From: Platerodrilus igneus
Lineage: Eukaryota; Arthropoda; Insecta; Coleoptera; Lycidae
Assembly (NCBI GenBank): GCA_036346225.1
Contig: JARFIW010000115.1
Location: 1,612,001-1,676,000, forward strand
DNA: 64,000 nt
Direction of reading: 5' to 3'
Positions 25,001 to 38,700 of this stretch are shown piece by piece. Below the pieces are notes generated by a model. The model worked only from the letters and a program-made list of their open reading frames with translations. It was not told the origin of the DNA and searched no databases. How positions within the stretch are numbered: position 1 is the stretch's first letter; every line of letters starts with the position of its first letter. A program made the translations under genes and the position numbers.

Positions 25001-28000
25001 AGTAAAGATGCTTTCAGTTAGCTTGAAACCTGTGTAGTTATGCCAGCTTGACTTCAAAGCCAAATTGACTGAGAACTTGGACTGTCAATAAGTTAAAAAT
25101 ACTTCTAGTTAACTAATAGTTACTTTTAGTAGTTATGCTAATTTGACTTCAAAGCTAAGCTAAAACTTGAACTCTTTCGTAAATAAACATGCTTCCAGCT
25201 AAAACATTTGTAGTTATGCCGCTTGATTTCAAAGCCGACAACTGGATAAAAACTTAGAAACTCACTGAGTTAAAACTAGTTGTAGTTAATTAATAGCTAC
25301 TTCTTGTAGTTATGCTAATTTGACTTCAAAGTTAAGCTAAAACTTGGACTCCTTCTTAAATAAAGATGTTTCCGGTTAGGTTAATACTTCTGTAGTTAAG
25401 CTAGCTTGACTTCAAAGCTAACAACTGGCGAAAAACTTGGACTCTCACTGAGTTACAACCATTTGTAGTTAACTAATAACTATTTTTTGTAGTTATGCTA
25501 ATTTGACTTCAAAGCTGAGCTAAAAACTTGGACTCCTTTTTTAAATAAAGATGCTTTCTGTTAGCTTAAAACTTTTGTAGTTATGCCAGCTTGACTTCAA
25601 AGCCAAAGTGGCTAAGAACTTGGACTGTCACTGAGTTAAAACTAGTTCTAGTTACCTAATAGTTACTTTTTGTAGTTATGCTAATTTGACTTCAAAGCGG
25701 AGCTAAAAACTTGGAATCTTACGTAAACATAGATGCTTCCGGTTAGTTTAATACTTCTGTAGTTAAGCTAGCTTGACTTCAAAACTAGCAACTAGCTAAA
25801 AATTTGGAATCTCACAGTTAAAACTACTTGTACTTAACTAATACCTACTTCTTGTAGTTATGTTAATTTGACTTCGAAGCTGAGCTAAAAACTTGGACTC
25901 CTTCTTAAATGAAGATGCTTCCGGTTAGGTTAATACTTCTGTAGTTAAGCTAGCTTGACTTCAAAGCTAACAACTGGCTAAAAACTTGCACTCTCACTGA
26001 ATTACAACCATTTGTAGTTAACTAATAACTACTTTTTTCAGTTATGCTAATTTGACTTCAAAACTGAGCTAAAACTTGGACTCTTTCTTAAATAAACATG
26101 CTTCCAGCTAGCTTAAAACTTTTGTAGTTATGTTAGCTTGACTTCAAAGCCAAAGTGGCTAAGAACTTGGACTGTCACTGAGTTAAAACTAGTTCTAGTT
26201 ACCTAATAGTTACTTTTGTGGTTATGCTAATTTGACTTCAAAGCTGAGCTAAAACTTGGACTCTTTCTTAAATAAAGATGCTTTCAGTTAGCTTAAAACT
26301 TTTGTAGTTATGCCAGCTTGACTTCAAAGCCGACAACTGGCTAAAACTTAGACTCTCACTGAGTTAAAACTAGTTGTAGTTAACTAATAGCTACTTTTGT
26401 AGTTATGCTAATTTGACTTCAAAGCTTGAGCTACAAACTTGGATTCTTCTTAAATAAAGATGCTTTCAGTTAGCTTAAAACTTTTGTAGCCAGCTTGACT
26501 TCAAAGCCGACAACTAGACTCTCAGTGAGTTAAAACTATTATAGTTAACCTAATAGCTACTTTTTATAGTTATGCTAATTTGACATTCAAGGCTGAGCTA
26601 AAACTTGGACTCTTTCTTAAATAAAAATAATTCCAGTTAACTTAATAGCTTTATAGTTATGCTAACTTGACTTCAAAGCTAACAACTGTTTAAAAACTTG
26701 GACTCTCACTGATGAAAACCATTTGTAGTTAACTAAGTAGCTACTTTCTGTAGTTATGCTAATTTGACTTCAAAGCTGAGCTAATAATCTTGCAACTCTT
26801 ACTTAAATAAAGATGATTCCAGTTAACTTAATACTTTTGTAGTTATGCTAACTTGAATTCAAAGCTAACAACTGGCTAAAAACTTGGACATTGAAACCAT
26901 TTGTACTCAACTAATAGCTACTTTCTGTAGTTATGCTAATTTGACTTCAAAGCCTAGCTAAAAGCTTCAACTGTTACTTAAATAAAGATACTTTCCAACT
27001 ATCTTAAAACTTTGTAGTTATGCCAGCTTGACTTCAAAGCCGACAACTGGCTAAAAACTTGGACTCACTTGAGTTAAAACTAGTTGTAGTTAATGAATAG
27101 TACTTTTGTAGTAATGCTAATTTGACTTAAAGCTGAGCTAAAACTTGGACTCTTTCTTAAATAAACATGTTTCCAGCTAGACTTAAAACTTTGTAGTTAT
27201 GCCAGCTTGACTTCAAAGCAAAACTGGCTAAAACTTAAACTCGACTGAGTTAAAACTAGTTGTAGTTAATTAATAGCTACTTTACTAGTTATGCTAATTT
27301 GAGTTCAAAGCTGAGCTAAAACTTGGACTCTTTCTTAAGTAAAGATGCTTTCAGTTAGCTTGAAACCTGTGTAGTTATGCCAGCTTGACTTCAAAGCCAA
27401 ATTGACTGAGAACTTGGACTGTCAATAAGTTAAAATACTTCTAGTTAACTAATAGTTACTTTTAGGTTATGCTAATTTGACTTCAAAGAGCTAAAACTTG
27501 AACTCTTTCGTAAATAAACATGCTTCCAGCTAAAACATTTGTAGTTATGCCTGCTTGATTTCAAAGCCGACAACTGGATAAAACTTGAGAAACTCACTGA
27601 GTTAAAACTAGTTGTAGTTAATTAATAGCTACTTCTTGTAGTTATGCTAATTTGACTTCAAAGTTAAGCTAAAACTTGGACTCCTTCTTAAATAAAGATG
27701 TTTCCGGTTAGGTTAATACTTCTGTAGTTAAGCTAGCTTGACTTCAAAGCTAACAACTGGCTAAAACTTGACTCTCACTGAGTTACAACCATTTGTAGTT
27801 AACTAATAACTATTTTTGTAGTTATGCTAATTTGACTTCAAAGCTGAGCTAAACTTGGACTCTTTTTAAATAAAGATGCTTTCTGTTAGCTTAAAACTTT
27901 TGTAGTTATGCCAGCTTGACTTCAAAGCCAAAGTGGCTAAGAACTTGGACTGTCACTGAGTTAAAACTAGTTCTAGTTACCTAATAGTTACTTTGTAGTT

Positions 28001-29405
28001 ATGCTAATTTGACTTCAAAGCGGAGCTAAAACTTGGAATCTTCGTAAACATAGATGCTTCCGGTTAGTTTAATACTTCTGTAGTTAAGCTAGCTTGACTT
28101 CAAAACTACAACTAGCTAAAATTTGGAATCTCACAGTTAAAACTACTTGTACTTAACTAATACCTACTTCTTGTAGTTATGTTAATTTGACTTCAAGCTG
28201 AGCTAAAACTTGGACTCCTTCTTAAATGAAGATGCTTCCGGTTAGGTTAATACTTTGTAGTTAAGCTAGCTTGACTTCAAAGGCTAACAACTGGCTAAAA
28301 CTTGCACTCTCACTGAATTACAACCATTTGTAGTTAACTAATAACTACTTTTTCAGTTATGCTAATTTGACTTCAAAACTGAGCTAAAACTTGGACTCTT
28401 TCTTAAATAAACATGCTTCCAGCTAGCTTAAAACTTTTGTAGTTATGTTAGCTTGACTTCAAAGCCAAAGTGGCTAAGAACTTGGACTGTCACTGAGTTA
28501 AAACTAGTTCTAGTTACCTAATAGTTACTTTTTGTGGTTATGCTAATTTGACTTCAAAGCTGAGCTAAAAACTTAGACTCTTACGTAAATAAAGATGCTT
28601 CCGATGAGCTTAATACTTCTGTAGTTAAGCTAGCCTGACTTCAAAACTAGCAACTAGCTAAAAATTTGGAATCTCACAGTTAAAACTACTTGTACTTAAC
28701 TAATAGCTACTTTTTGTAGTTATGCTAATTTCAGTTCAAAGTTAAGCTAAAACTTGGATTCCTTCTTAAATAAAGGTGCATTCAGTTAGCTTAAAACTTT
28801 TGTAGTTGTGCCAGCTTGACTTCAAAGCCAAAGTGGCTAAGAATTTGGGCTCTCTCTGAGTTAAAACTAGTTCTAGTTAACTAATAGTTACTTTTTGTAG
28901 TTATGCTAATTTGACTTCAAAACTGAGCTAAAACTTGGACTCTTTCTTAAATAAACATGCTTCCAGCTAGCTTAAAACTTTTGTAGTTATACCAGCTTGA
29001 CTTCAAAGCCGACAACTGGCTAAAAACTTAGACTCTCACTGAGTTAAAACTAGTTCTAGTTAACTAATAGTTACTCTTTGTTGTTAGCTAATTTGACTTC
29101 AAAGCTGAGCTAAAAACTTGAACTCTTTCTTAAATAAAGATAATTCCAGTTAACTTAATAGCTTTATAGTTATGCTAACTTGACTACAAAGCTAACAACT
29201 GTTTAAAAACTTGGACTCTCACTTAGTTAAAACCGTTTGTAGTTAACTAGTAGCTACTCTCTGTAGTTATGCTAATTTGACTTCAAAGCCTAGCTAAAAA
29301 CTTTATCTGTTACTTAAATAAAGATGCTTCCAGTTAACTTAATACTTTGGTAGATATGCTAACTTGACTTCAAAGCTAACAATTGGCTAAAGACTTGGAC
29401 TCACT
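19046..29405 (+). repeat. 171-180-bp satellite array, about 59 copies (dimeric unit)
   Basis: TTGACTTCAAAGC recurs roughly every 86 bp, with two alternating contexts. One is followed by CGACAACTGGCTAAAAACTT and CATTTGTAGTTAACTAATAG; the other by TGAGCTAAAACTTGGACTC and TTAAATAAAGATGCTTTCAG. Together they form a 171-180-bp dimer (for example landmark starts at about 19051, 19136, 19222 and 19403). Both halves contain AACTTGGACTCT, TAGTTA and TTTGTAGTTATGC, so they share ancestry. Divergence is highest in about 21000-22200. Frequent TAA/TAG stops leave no open frames. Confidence 0.95.
23443..28640 (+). repeat. ~2.33-kb higher-order duplication in the 171-bp satellite
   Basis: The rare block CTAGCAACTAGCTAAAAATT followed by GGAATCTCACAGTT appears at about 23443 and 25785 and, with small deletions, near 28107; a further copy of its start lies near 28645. 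Sequence between consecutive landmarks aligns end to end, giving a period of about 2.32-2.35 kb. The second copy (about 26340-28360) differs from the first mainly by missing single bases, often in short homopolymers, rather than by substitutions. Confidence 0.85.
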
Positions 29406-30640
29406 TCTTACAACGTTCCTTTGGTACTTTGTCTCCAAAGATAACAGCTCTGCTTACTTATGAACTTAAAATTTTTAGCTTTTGCAACTCGTACAAGCTA
29501 GACTTAAAGAATGTTGGGGGATTGGCTTTTAGCAAGCAAACCGAAGGAAGTTTCAAGGTGCTAACTCTACAGACTGTTACAGATCACTGTTTTAGGAGCT
29601 ATAAACAATGGCCGACAAGTCAAAAAGTAGCTGAATTACAAAGATTTCAGTCGCCCTCTTGCAAGAAATGCGAACGACGTTTTTGATTTTTATTGCCAGT
29701 TCAGGTAGAGCTGCGAGAGCCTTGTCTATTTCAATCACATACTGAGGAAAAGCAAGCGGAGGGCTTATTGTGGTGCCATTTTTAGTAGGGAAAGTGTTTA
29801 GAATTGGCGACACTCTGGTTGTAAAAAGCTAAGATCGGCGCGTTTTTTCAAGCTTTTGGCAAACCGACGTGAAAACAACCCTTCTCAAAGGGTTTCGCGT
29901 ATTTGGGCCTTAATCAAGAACCAACTTACCACTTCTCGTGCTACAATCCATCGCCTGCAACCCTCCATGCTCCGATAACATCACATTCGGGTAAAACTCC
30001 AACATCGCTCCGATATTCCCGTACACTTTTCTCATTCACCTAACACTTTTTCACACTTTTCCACGCTTTTTTCCACGTCGGTTTCGATATGTAACAACAC
30101 CGTCGCACGGTTTGACACAGATTGCAAGCGACACGAGATATCGGGGTTGTTTCGCCCCACTCCCAAAGGGCGCGTTTATCAGAACGACGCCGTGCGTCGC
30201 GACGCAATGCTACAAGCGCCAGGGAACGCCTTGCGTGGACGCTTATTGGAAGGGCGGTGCTTCCAACCCTAAGGTTTAATATAAACAGGAAGATTAAGCT
30301 CGGATCTAATATTAGCAGAGGCCCAATGTCGATCGCGGCTTTATGCGTTTTACCCCCTTTGAGCTGAAAGATCACTTGTTCTTTAAAGATTTTTTGTGGA
30401 AAATTTGATCGGAAAAGTTCGATGTCGTTCAAGGTTTACATAGGGATGAAGAACTGTCAGGTTTGTGTGAGGGAGGGTTGAAGGGGGTGGGTTTGTTAGG
30501 CGCTTTTAAACTAGAAATAAAATACTTTTTGTCTGGTGATCAAAAGCTTTTATTGGGGCTTTGACTGCGTCAAGGGCGACTCCCGGGGCACAAACTTCTG
30601 AAAAAAACCCTTAAAAAACATTTATTTATCTAAATATTGT
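29406..30640. other. Single-copy spacer, partly CpG-rich
   Basis: No tandem structure is visible. About 30040-30270 is GC- and CpG-rich relative to everything around it. It contains the 12-bp palindrome GCGTCGCGACGC (30194-30205) and a perfect 7-bp stem TTGGAAG...CTTCCAA (30246-30252 with 30260-30266). Open frames of 130 codons (30040-30432, minus), 85 codons (29429-29686, plus), 81 codons (30122-30367, plus) and 73 codons (29592-29813, minus) are present, but I recognise none. The CpG-rich part could be a copy of a dispersed element or a promoter-like island. This cannot be decided from the sequence alone. Confidence 0.5.
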
Positions 30641-30899
30641 TTAGAAATTTAAACGATAAAGCAGTTCTTTATAAACAAAAAAATTCTTTCATTAAACAAA
30701 GGCAAAATCTAATTCAAAAAATTTTACGCCTTTGGAAACCTTTCCGTTAATTAACGTATAAATTTGTATAATTAAACTTTAAAATTTTAGATATAAACAA
30801 ACAAAAACAACCGATAAACAGAAACAAAGGTAAAGCATTATGAAATTTGTAATATAAACAAGAAAAAGGGCGATGTTCGTAAACAAATGCAAGTCGCTT

Positions 30900-33800
30900 T
30901 AAAATTTTCAATGTAAACAAAGGAGAACAAGCGGTAATCGTAAACAAATCCAGAACACTTTAAAATAAACAAACAAAAGTAAGCGATAATCGTAAACAAA
31001 GGCAACCCGCATTAAAATTACTAAGGTAAATGAACAAAAACAAGCAACAGTCGTAAACAAAGACACGCACTTTAAAATCATCAATATCAGAAAACAAAAA
31101 CAAGCGATAAACAAAACAAAGTCAAAACTATCTAAAATTATTAATATAAACGAAAAAAACAAGCGATGATGCTAAACAAAGGCAAAAACTGCAAAATATA
31201 TTACGATATACAAACAAAAACAAGCGATAATCGTAAACAAAGGTAACACTTTAACTTATTTCAAATAAACAAACAAAAGCAAGCGATAATATTAAAGTCA
31301 ACCGGCATTAAAAACGAATAGAAACGAGTAACGGTCGTAAACAAAGGCAAACACTTTAAAATCATCAATATCAGAAAACAAAAACAAGTGATAGACAGAA
31401 CAAAATCAAAATTATTCAAAATTATTAATATAAACGAAGAAAAACAAGCGATGATGATAAACAAAGGCAAAAACTGCAAAATGTATTACTAAATACAATC
31501 AGAATTAAGCGATAATCGTAATCAAAAGTAACACTTTAACTTATTTAAAATAAACAAACAAAAGCAAGCGGTATTCGTAAACGAAGTCCACCCGCATTAA
31601 AATTAACAATGTAAATGAATAGAAACAAGCAGCGGTCGTAAACAAAGGCAAACACGTAAAATCATCGATATCCGGATACAAAAACAAGCGATAATCAAAA
31701 CAAGGTCAAAACTATATAAAACTAGTAATATAAACGAATAAAAACAAGCGATAATGGTAAACAAAGGCAAAAACTGTTAAATAAATTACTATACACAAAC
31801 AAAAACAAGCGATAATTGTAATCAAAGATAACACTTTAAAGTATTTAAAATAAACAAACAAAAGCAAGCGATAATCGTAAACAAAGTCAACTCGCGTTAA
31901 AATTACCAATGTAAATGAAAACAAACAAGCAACGGCCGTAAACAAAGGCAAACACCTTAAAATCATCGATATCAGTAAACTAAAACAAGCGATAAACAAA
32001 ACAAAGTCAAAACTATCCAAAATTATTAGTATAAACGAAAGAAAAGAAACGATGATGGTAAACAAAAGCAAATAATGCAAAATATATTACTATATACAAA
32101 CAAAAACAAACGATAATCGTAGTCAAAGGTGACACTTCAAAATAAACACACAAAAGCAAGGGATAATCGTAAACAAAGTAAACCCGCATCAAAACTACCA
32201 ATGTAAATAAACACAAACAAAGGCAAACACTTTGAAATCAACGATGTCAGAAAACAAAACAAGCGATAAACAAAACAAAGTCAAAACTATTCAAAATTAT
32301 TAATATAAACGCAGGAAAACCAACGATGATCGTAAACAAAGGCAAAATTGCAAAATATATTGCTAAATACAAAAGAAAACAAGTGATGATCGTAGTGAAA
32401 GGAAACACTTTTACATATTTAAAATAAATAAACAAAAGCAAGCGATAATCGTAAACAAAACCAAGCCGCTTTAAAATTAGTAATGTACATAAACAAAAAC
32501 AGACAACTGTTGTAAACAAAAGCAAATAATGCAAAATATATTACTATATACAAACAAAAACAAGCGATAATCGTAGTCAAAAGTAACGCTTTTAAGATAA
32601 ACAAACAAAAGCAAGCGATAATCGTAAACAAAGGCAACCCGATTTAAAATTACTAAAGTAAATTAACAAAAACAAGCAACAGTCGTAAACAAAGGCAAGT
32701 ACTTTAAAATCATCGACATCAGAAAACAAAAACAAGCGATAAACAAGACAAAGTCAAAACTATCCAAAATTATTAATATTACGAAGAAAAACAAGGGATG
32801 ATGGTAAACAAGGGAAAAACTGAAAATATATTGCTGTACACAAACGAAAACAAGCGATAATCCTAATCAAAGGTAGCACTTTAACATATATAAAATAAAC
32901 AAACAAAAACCAAGCAATAATTGTAAAAAAAGTCAGCGCGCATTAAAATTACCAATGTGAATGAACAAAAACAAGCAACGGTCGTAAACAAAGGCAAACA
33001 CTTTAAAAAATCTTTAACATTAACAAACAAAAGCAAGCGATAATCGTAAACAAAAATAAAAACCTTTAAAATTTTTAATACAAACAAAGAAAAACAAATG
33101 ATAATCGTGAACAAATGCCAAACACTTCAAATTGTTCAAGATATACAAACTAAAACAAGCGATAAACACAAACAAAGGTAAAGCATCATAAAATTTGTAA
33201 TATCAACAAGAAAAAGGAGCGATATTCGTAAGCATTTGCAAGTCGCTTTAAAATTTTCAATATAAACAAAGGAAAACAAGCGATAATCGTAATCAAATCC
33301 AGAATTCTTTAAAATAAACAAACAAAAGTAAGCGATAATCGTAAACAAAGTCAACCCGCGTTAAAATTACCAATGTAAATGAACAAAAACAAGCAACGTT
33401 TGTAAACAAAGGCAAACACTTTAAAATCATCGATATCACAAAACAAAAACCAGCCATAAACAAAACAAAGTCAAAACTATCCAAAATTATTAATATAAAC
33501 GAAGAAGAACATGCGATGATGGTAAAGAAAGGCAAAAACTGCAAAATATTTTACTATTTGCAAACAAAAACAAGTGATAATCGTAATCAAAGGTAACACT
33601 TTAACATATTTAAAATAAACAAACAAAAGCAAGCGATAACCGTATACAAAGTCAACCCGCTTTAAATTACCAATGTAAATAAACACAAACAAAGGCAAAC
33701 ACTTTAAAATCATCGATATCAGAAAACAAAAACAAGGTCAAAACTATCCAAAATTATTAATATAAACGAAAAAAAAAGTGATGGTAAACAAAGGCAAAAA

Positions 33801-34470
33801 CTGCAAAATATATTACTATACACAAACAAAAACAAGCGATAATCGTAATCGAAGGTAACACTTTAACATATTTAAGATAAACAAACAAAAAGCAAGCGAT
33901 AATCGTTAACGAAGTCAACCCGCTTTAAAATTACTAATGTAATTGAACACAAACAAAGGCAAACACTTTAAAATCATCGATATAAGAAAATAAATGCAAG
34001 CGATAAACAAAACAAAGTCAAAACTATTCAAAATTATTATTATAAACGAAGAAAACAAACGACGATCGTAAACAAAGATAAATACTGCAAAACATATTGC
34101 TATATACAAACAAAAACAAGTGTTAATTGTAATCAAAGTTAACACTTTAACATATTTAAAATAAACAAACAAAAGCAAGCGATAATCGTTAATAAACTCA
34201 ACCCGCATTAAAATTACCAATGTAAATGAACAGAAACAAAGGCAAGCACTTTAAAATCATAGATATCAAAAAACAGAAACAAGCGATAAACGAAACAAAG
34301 TCAAAACTATTCAAAATTATTAATATAAACGAAGAAAAACAAGCAATGATCGTAAACAAAGGTAAAAACTGCAAAACATATTGCTAGATACAAACAAAAA
34401 CAAGCGATAATCATAATCAAAGGTAAAATTTTACCATATTTAAAATAAACAAACAAAATCTAAAATATAA
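30900..34470 (+). repeat. Pentameric higher-order organisation, ~285-300 bp
   Basis: Distinct monomer types follow one another in fixed order. They are marked by ATCATCGATATCAGAAAACA, AAAACTATCCAAAATTATTA, AAAACTGCAAAATATATTAC, GGTAACACTTTAACATATTT and GTCAACCCGCATTAAAATTA. Successive CTGCAAAA landmarks lie mostly 265-305 bp apart, with some deletions of one or two monomers. The same order recurs at 38560-39900 and 41390-42465, so three separated stretches share one higher-order unit. Confidence 0.82.
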
Positions 34471-34844
34471 AATATAAAAAAACAACTACCAGCAATAAAC
34501 GTAAACCAAAGTAAAACTTTTTAATATATTTAATATAAGCAAAGAAAAACCAACGATGATCGTAAACAAGGCAAAAACTAAATTGTTTGATATGAACACG
34601 AACGATAATCCTAAACAAATAAAAAATACTTTAAAGCGATAACCGTAGACAAGGACAGCCCACTTAAAAATTTTTAATATAAGCGAGAAATGTAAACAAA
34701 ACATTTAAAATTTTTTAATATAAACGAACAAAAACAAGCAATAATCGTAAATGAAGGCTAACTCTTTAAAATTATTAATATAAACAAAGTAAAACAACTG
34801 ATGAGGTGAAACAAAGGCAAAACTAGTAAAATTTTAGATATAAA

Positions 34845-35760
34845 CAAATAAAAACAAGCGATAATCGTAAACAAAAGCAAAACACTTTACTGCAATAATC
34901 GTAAACAAAAACTCTTTAAAATTTTTAATTTAAACAAACAAAAACAAGCGATAATTGTAAACAAAGGTAAAATATTTGATAAATTCCAATATAAACAAAC
35001 AAATACAAACGATGATTGTATAAATGCAAGTAAATTTTAAATTCTCAATGCAAACGAACAAAAAACAAGCGATAATTGTAAACAAAGGAAAATACTTTAA
35101 GATTTTTAATATTAACATACAAAAACAAACAATAATCGTAAAATAAGGCCAAACATTTTAAAATCTTTTATTTTAAGAAAACAGACAATACTCTTAAACA
35201 ACGGCAAGCAACTTAAAATTTTTTTAGTATAAAGTAACAAAAACAAACGGTAATTGTAAACAAAAATAAAACATTTCAAAATTTTCAATATAAACAAACA
35301 AAAACAAGTTATAACCATAAACAAATTCAAAACGCATTAAATTTTTTATAAACAAACAAAACCAAACGATGATCACCAACAAAGGCAAAAACTGTAAATT
35401 GTTTGATACAAGCAATCATAAACGCAATAATAATAAACAAAGGCAAGCTCATTAAACGCGATGTTATTAAACAAAGGCAAATCACTTAAAAATTATCAAT
35501 GTAAATAAACAGAAACATGCGATAATCATAAACAAAGACAAACACTTTAAAATGTTTAACATTAACAAACATAAGCAAGCGATAATCGTAAACAAAAGCA
35601 AATCGCTTTAAAGTTTTCAATATAAACAAACAAAAGCAAACGATAATCGTAAACAAATGTAAAATAAGTTAGTACTTTCAATATAAAACAAACAATGACA
35701 AGTGATATTCGTAAACAATGACAACCCACATTAAAATTTTAAGTGTGAATAAGCAAAAAC
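34845..35760 (+). repeat. Block duplicated ~5.03 kb downstream (39905-40790)
   Basis: Rare landmarks occur in the same order in both places: CAAAACACTTTACTGC/CAAAGCACTTTACAGC (34890/39945), AAATCTTTTATTTTAAG (35161, partner 40196), AAACAAACAAAACCAAACGA (about 35350/40387) and AACATTAACAAACA followed by TTCAATATAAACAAACAAAA (35559/40589). Offsets are 5030-5060 bp. This is a segmental duplication within the array, much older than the higher-order homogenisation because copies have many substitutions. Confidence 0.8.
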
Positions 35761-38700
35761 AAGCGATTATCGTAAAAAATTGCAAAACACTTTAAATCAT
35801 AATCTTAAACAAAGGTAAACCACTATAAAATTTTCGATGTTAACAAACCAAAACAAGCAATAATCGAAAACAAAAGCAAACACTTTGAAATCTCCACAAA
35901 CAAAAACAAATCGTTTTAAAGTTTTCAATAGACACAAACAAAAAGAAACGATAATCGTAAAGGAAAGAAAAAAAGTGAATACTTTCAATATAAACAAACA
36001 AAAAACTTGGGATAATCGTAAACAATGGCAACTCACATTATAATTTTTAGTGTGAATAAACAAAAACAAAGCGATAATCGTAAACTATCGCAAAACACTT
36101 TAAAGCGATAATCATAAACAAAGGCAAACCACTATAAAATGTTCAATGTAATCAAATAAGAACCAGGGATATCGAAAACAGAGGCAAACACTTTAAAATC
36201 TAAAAGATTAACAAAGAAAATAAGCGATAATCGTAAACTAAGGCAAATCACTTTGAAATTTTCTTTGCAAACAATCAAAAACTAACGATAATCGTAAACA
36301 AAGACAAAACAATAAAAAATCACAAACAAAAACAAATTGCTTTAAAGTTTTAATATAAATAAACAAAAAGAAACTATAATCGTAAACGAAGGCAAAAAAT
36401 TAAAACTTTCAATATAAACAAACAACAACTAGAGATATTCGTAAACAAAGGCAACCTACATTAAAATTTTCAGTGCAAATAAACAAAAGCAAACGATAAT
36501 TGTAAACAAATGGAGAACACCATAAAAGGCTGATCATAAACAAAAACAAGCGATTATCGTAAACAATGACAAATCAATTAAAAAATTTCAATATAAACAA
36601 ACAAAAACAAACGATAATCGTATACAAAGGCAAAATAATATAAATAAACAAAAACTAGTGACTATGGTAAACAATGGCAACCCATTTTAAATTTTTTAGC
36701 GCGAATAAACAAAAGCAATCGATAATCGTAAAATATTTTAAAATTCTTTAAAGCGATAATCATAAACAAAGGTAAAGCACTATAAAATTTTCGATGTTAA
36801 CAAACAAAAACAAGCAGAAAACAAAAGTAAACACTTTAAATTCTTTAACATTATCAAACAAAACAAGTGATAATCGTAAACAAAGGTAAATACTTTAAAA
36901 ATCTTTAACGTTAACGAACAAAAACAAACGATAATCGTAAACAAAGACATATCGTCTTAAATTTTCAATATAAACAAACAAAAAAAAAGGATAGTCGTAA
37001 ACGAGGGCAAAAAAAAGGTAAAACTTTCAATAAAAACAAATAAAAGCAAGCCATAATCGTAAACAATTGCAAACACTTTAAAGCAATAATCATAAACACA
37101 GGCAAACGAGGTAAAACTTTCAATATAATCAAACAAAAACTAGCGATAATGGTTCATAAAGACAGTCCACATTAAAATTTTTAGTGCAAATAAATAAAAG
37201 CAAACGATGATCGTAAACAAATGCAAAATACCATAAAGGGCTGTTTATAAACAAAGGCAAATACTTTAAAAAATTTCAAAAACAAGCGATAATCGTAAAC
37301 AAAGACAAATACTTTAAAATCTTTAACATTAATAAACAAAATCGAGCGATAATCGTAAATAAAGGAAAATTAATTTAAAATTATCAATATAGTCAAACAT
37401 AAACAAGCAATAATCGTAAACAAAGGCAACACTTTAAAATCTTTAACATTAACAAACAAAAGCAAGCGATAATTGTAACCAAAGATAAATCGCTTTAAAA
37501 TTTCCAATATAAACAAATAGAAATAAACGATAATCTTAAACAAAAGCAAAACAAATAAAAAATTTGAATATAGACAAACAGAAACTAGTGATAATCGTAA
37601 ACAAAGGTAACGTACATTATAATTTTTAGTATGAATAATAAAAAGAAGCGATAATCGTAAATAAATGCAAAATCTTTAAAGCTATGATCATAAACAAAGG
37701 CAATTTACTTTAAAATATTTTTATGTAAACAAAGTCAAGCGATAATTGCAAACTAAGGTAAGACACTAGAAAATTTCTAATATAAACAAAGAAAAACGAA
37801 TAATATTCCCAAACAAAAGCAACCCGCTTTAAAAATTTCAACGTAAATAAGCAAAAACAATGTTAATTGTAAACAAAGGCAAAACTCTTTAAATTTTTTT
37901 TTAATATAATCAAACAAAAACAAGAGGTTGTAATAAACAAAACGATGATGGTAACCAAAGGAAGTCCACAATGTAAATAAATAAAAACAAGCAATACTCG
38001 TAAACAAAGATAAACACTTTAAAATCATTAATAGAAACAAACAACAAGAAGCAATAAACGCAAACAAAGACAAAAGCCTTTAAAATTTTAAATATAACGG
38101 GCAGTAATCGTGAGAAAAGGTAAACCATTTGAATTTTTTGATCCAAACAAAGAAAAACAAGCGTTAATCGATAATAAATGCAAAACACTTTAAAATTTTA
38201 TTATAAACAAATGAACACAATCGATGATTGTTAGCAACAGCAGAACATTTAAACATTTTTATTACAAACAAACTAAAACCAGCGATAATCGCCAGCAAAG
38301 GCAAAACGCTTTAAAATTTATACATAAATAAATAAATAAAAAACGATTTTTGTATGAAAAGGCAAGACGCTTTAAAATTTATATATAAACAAATAAAAAC
38401 ACACGATGATCGTAAACCAAGACAAAACACTTCAAAATTTTCAATATAATCAAACAAAAACAAGCAACAACTGTAAGCAAAGGCAAACCGCATTAAAATT
38501 TTTAATGCAAACAAACAAGGTAAACGATAATCGTAAACAAAGACAAAACCAGTTAAAATATCTAATACATACAAAAAAAACAAGCGATAATCGTAATGAA
38601 AGAAAACACTTTAAAATATTTAAAATAAACAAGCGATAATCGTAAACAAAGTCAAGCCGCATTAAAATTACCCATTTAAACGAACAAAAACAAGCAACGG

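Noticed and set aside
19046..29405. Primate alpha satellite, because the unit is about 171 bp
   Set aside because: The sequence (TTGACTTCAAAGC, GTAGTTATGC) does not resemble alpha satellite. The length match alone is a coincidence of nucleosome-scale repeats, and centromeric function cannot be concluded.
30040..30432. 130-codon minus-strand frame as a gene
   Set aside because: It overlaps a plus-strand 81-codon frame and owes its length to a CpG-rich patch with few stops. The peptide shows no recognisable domain.
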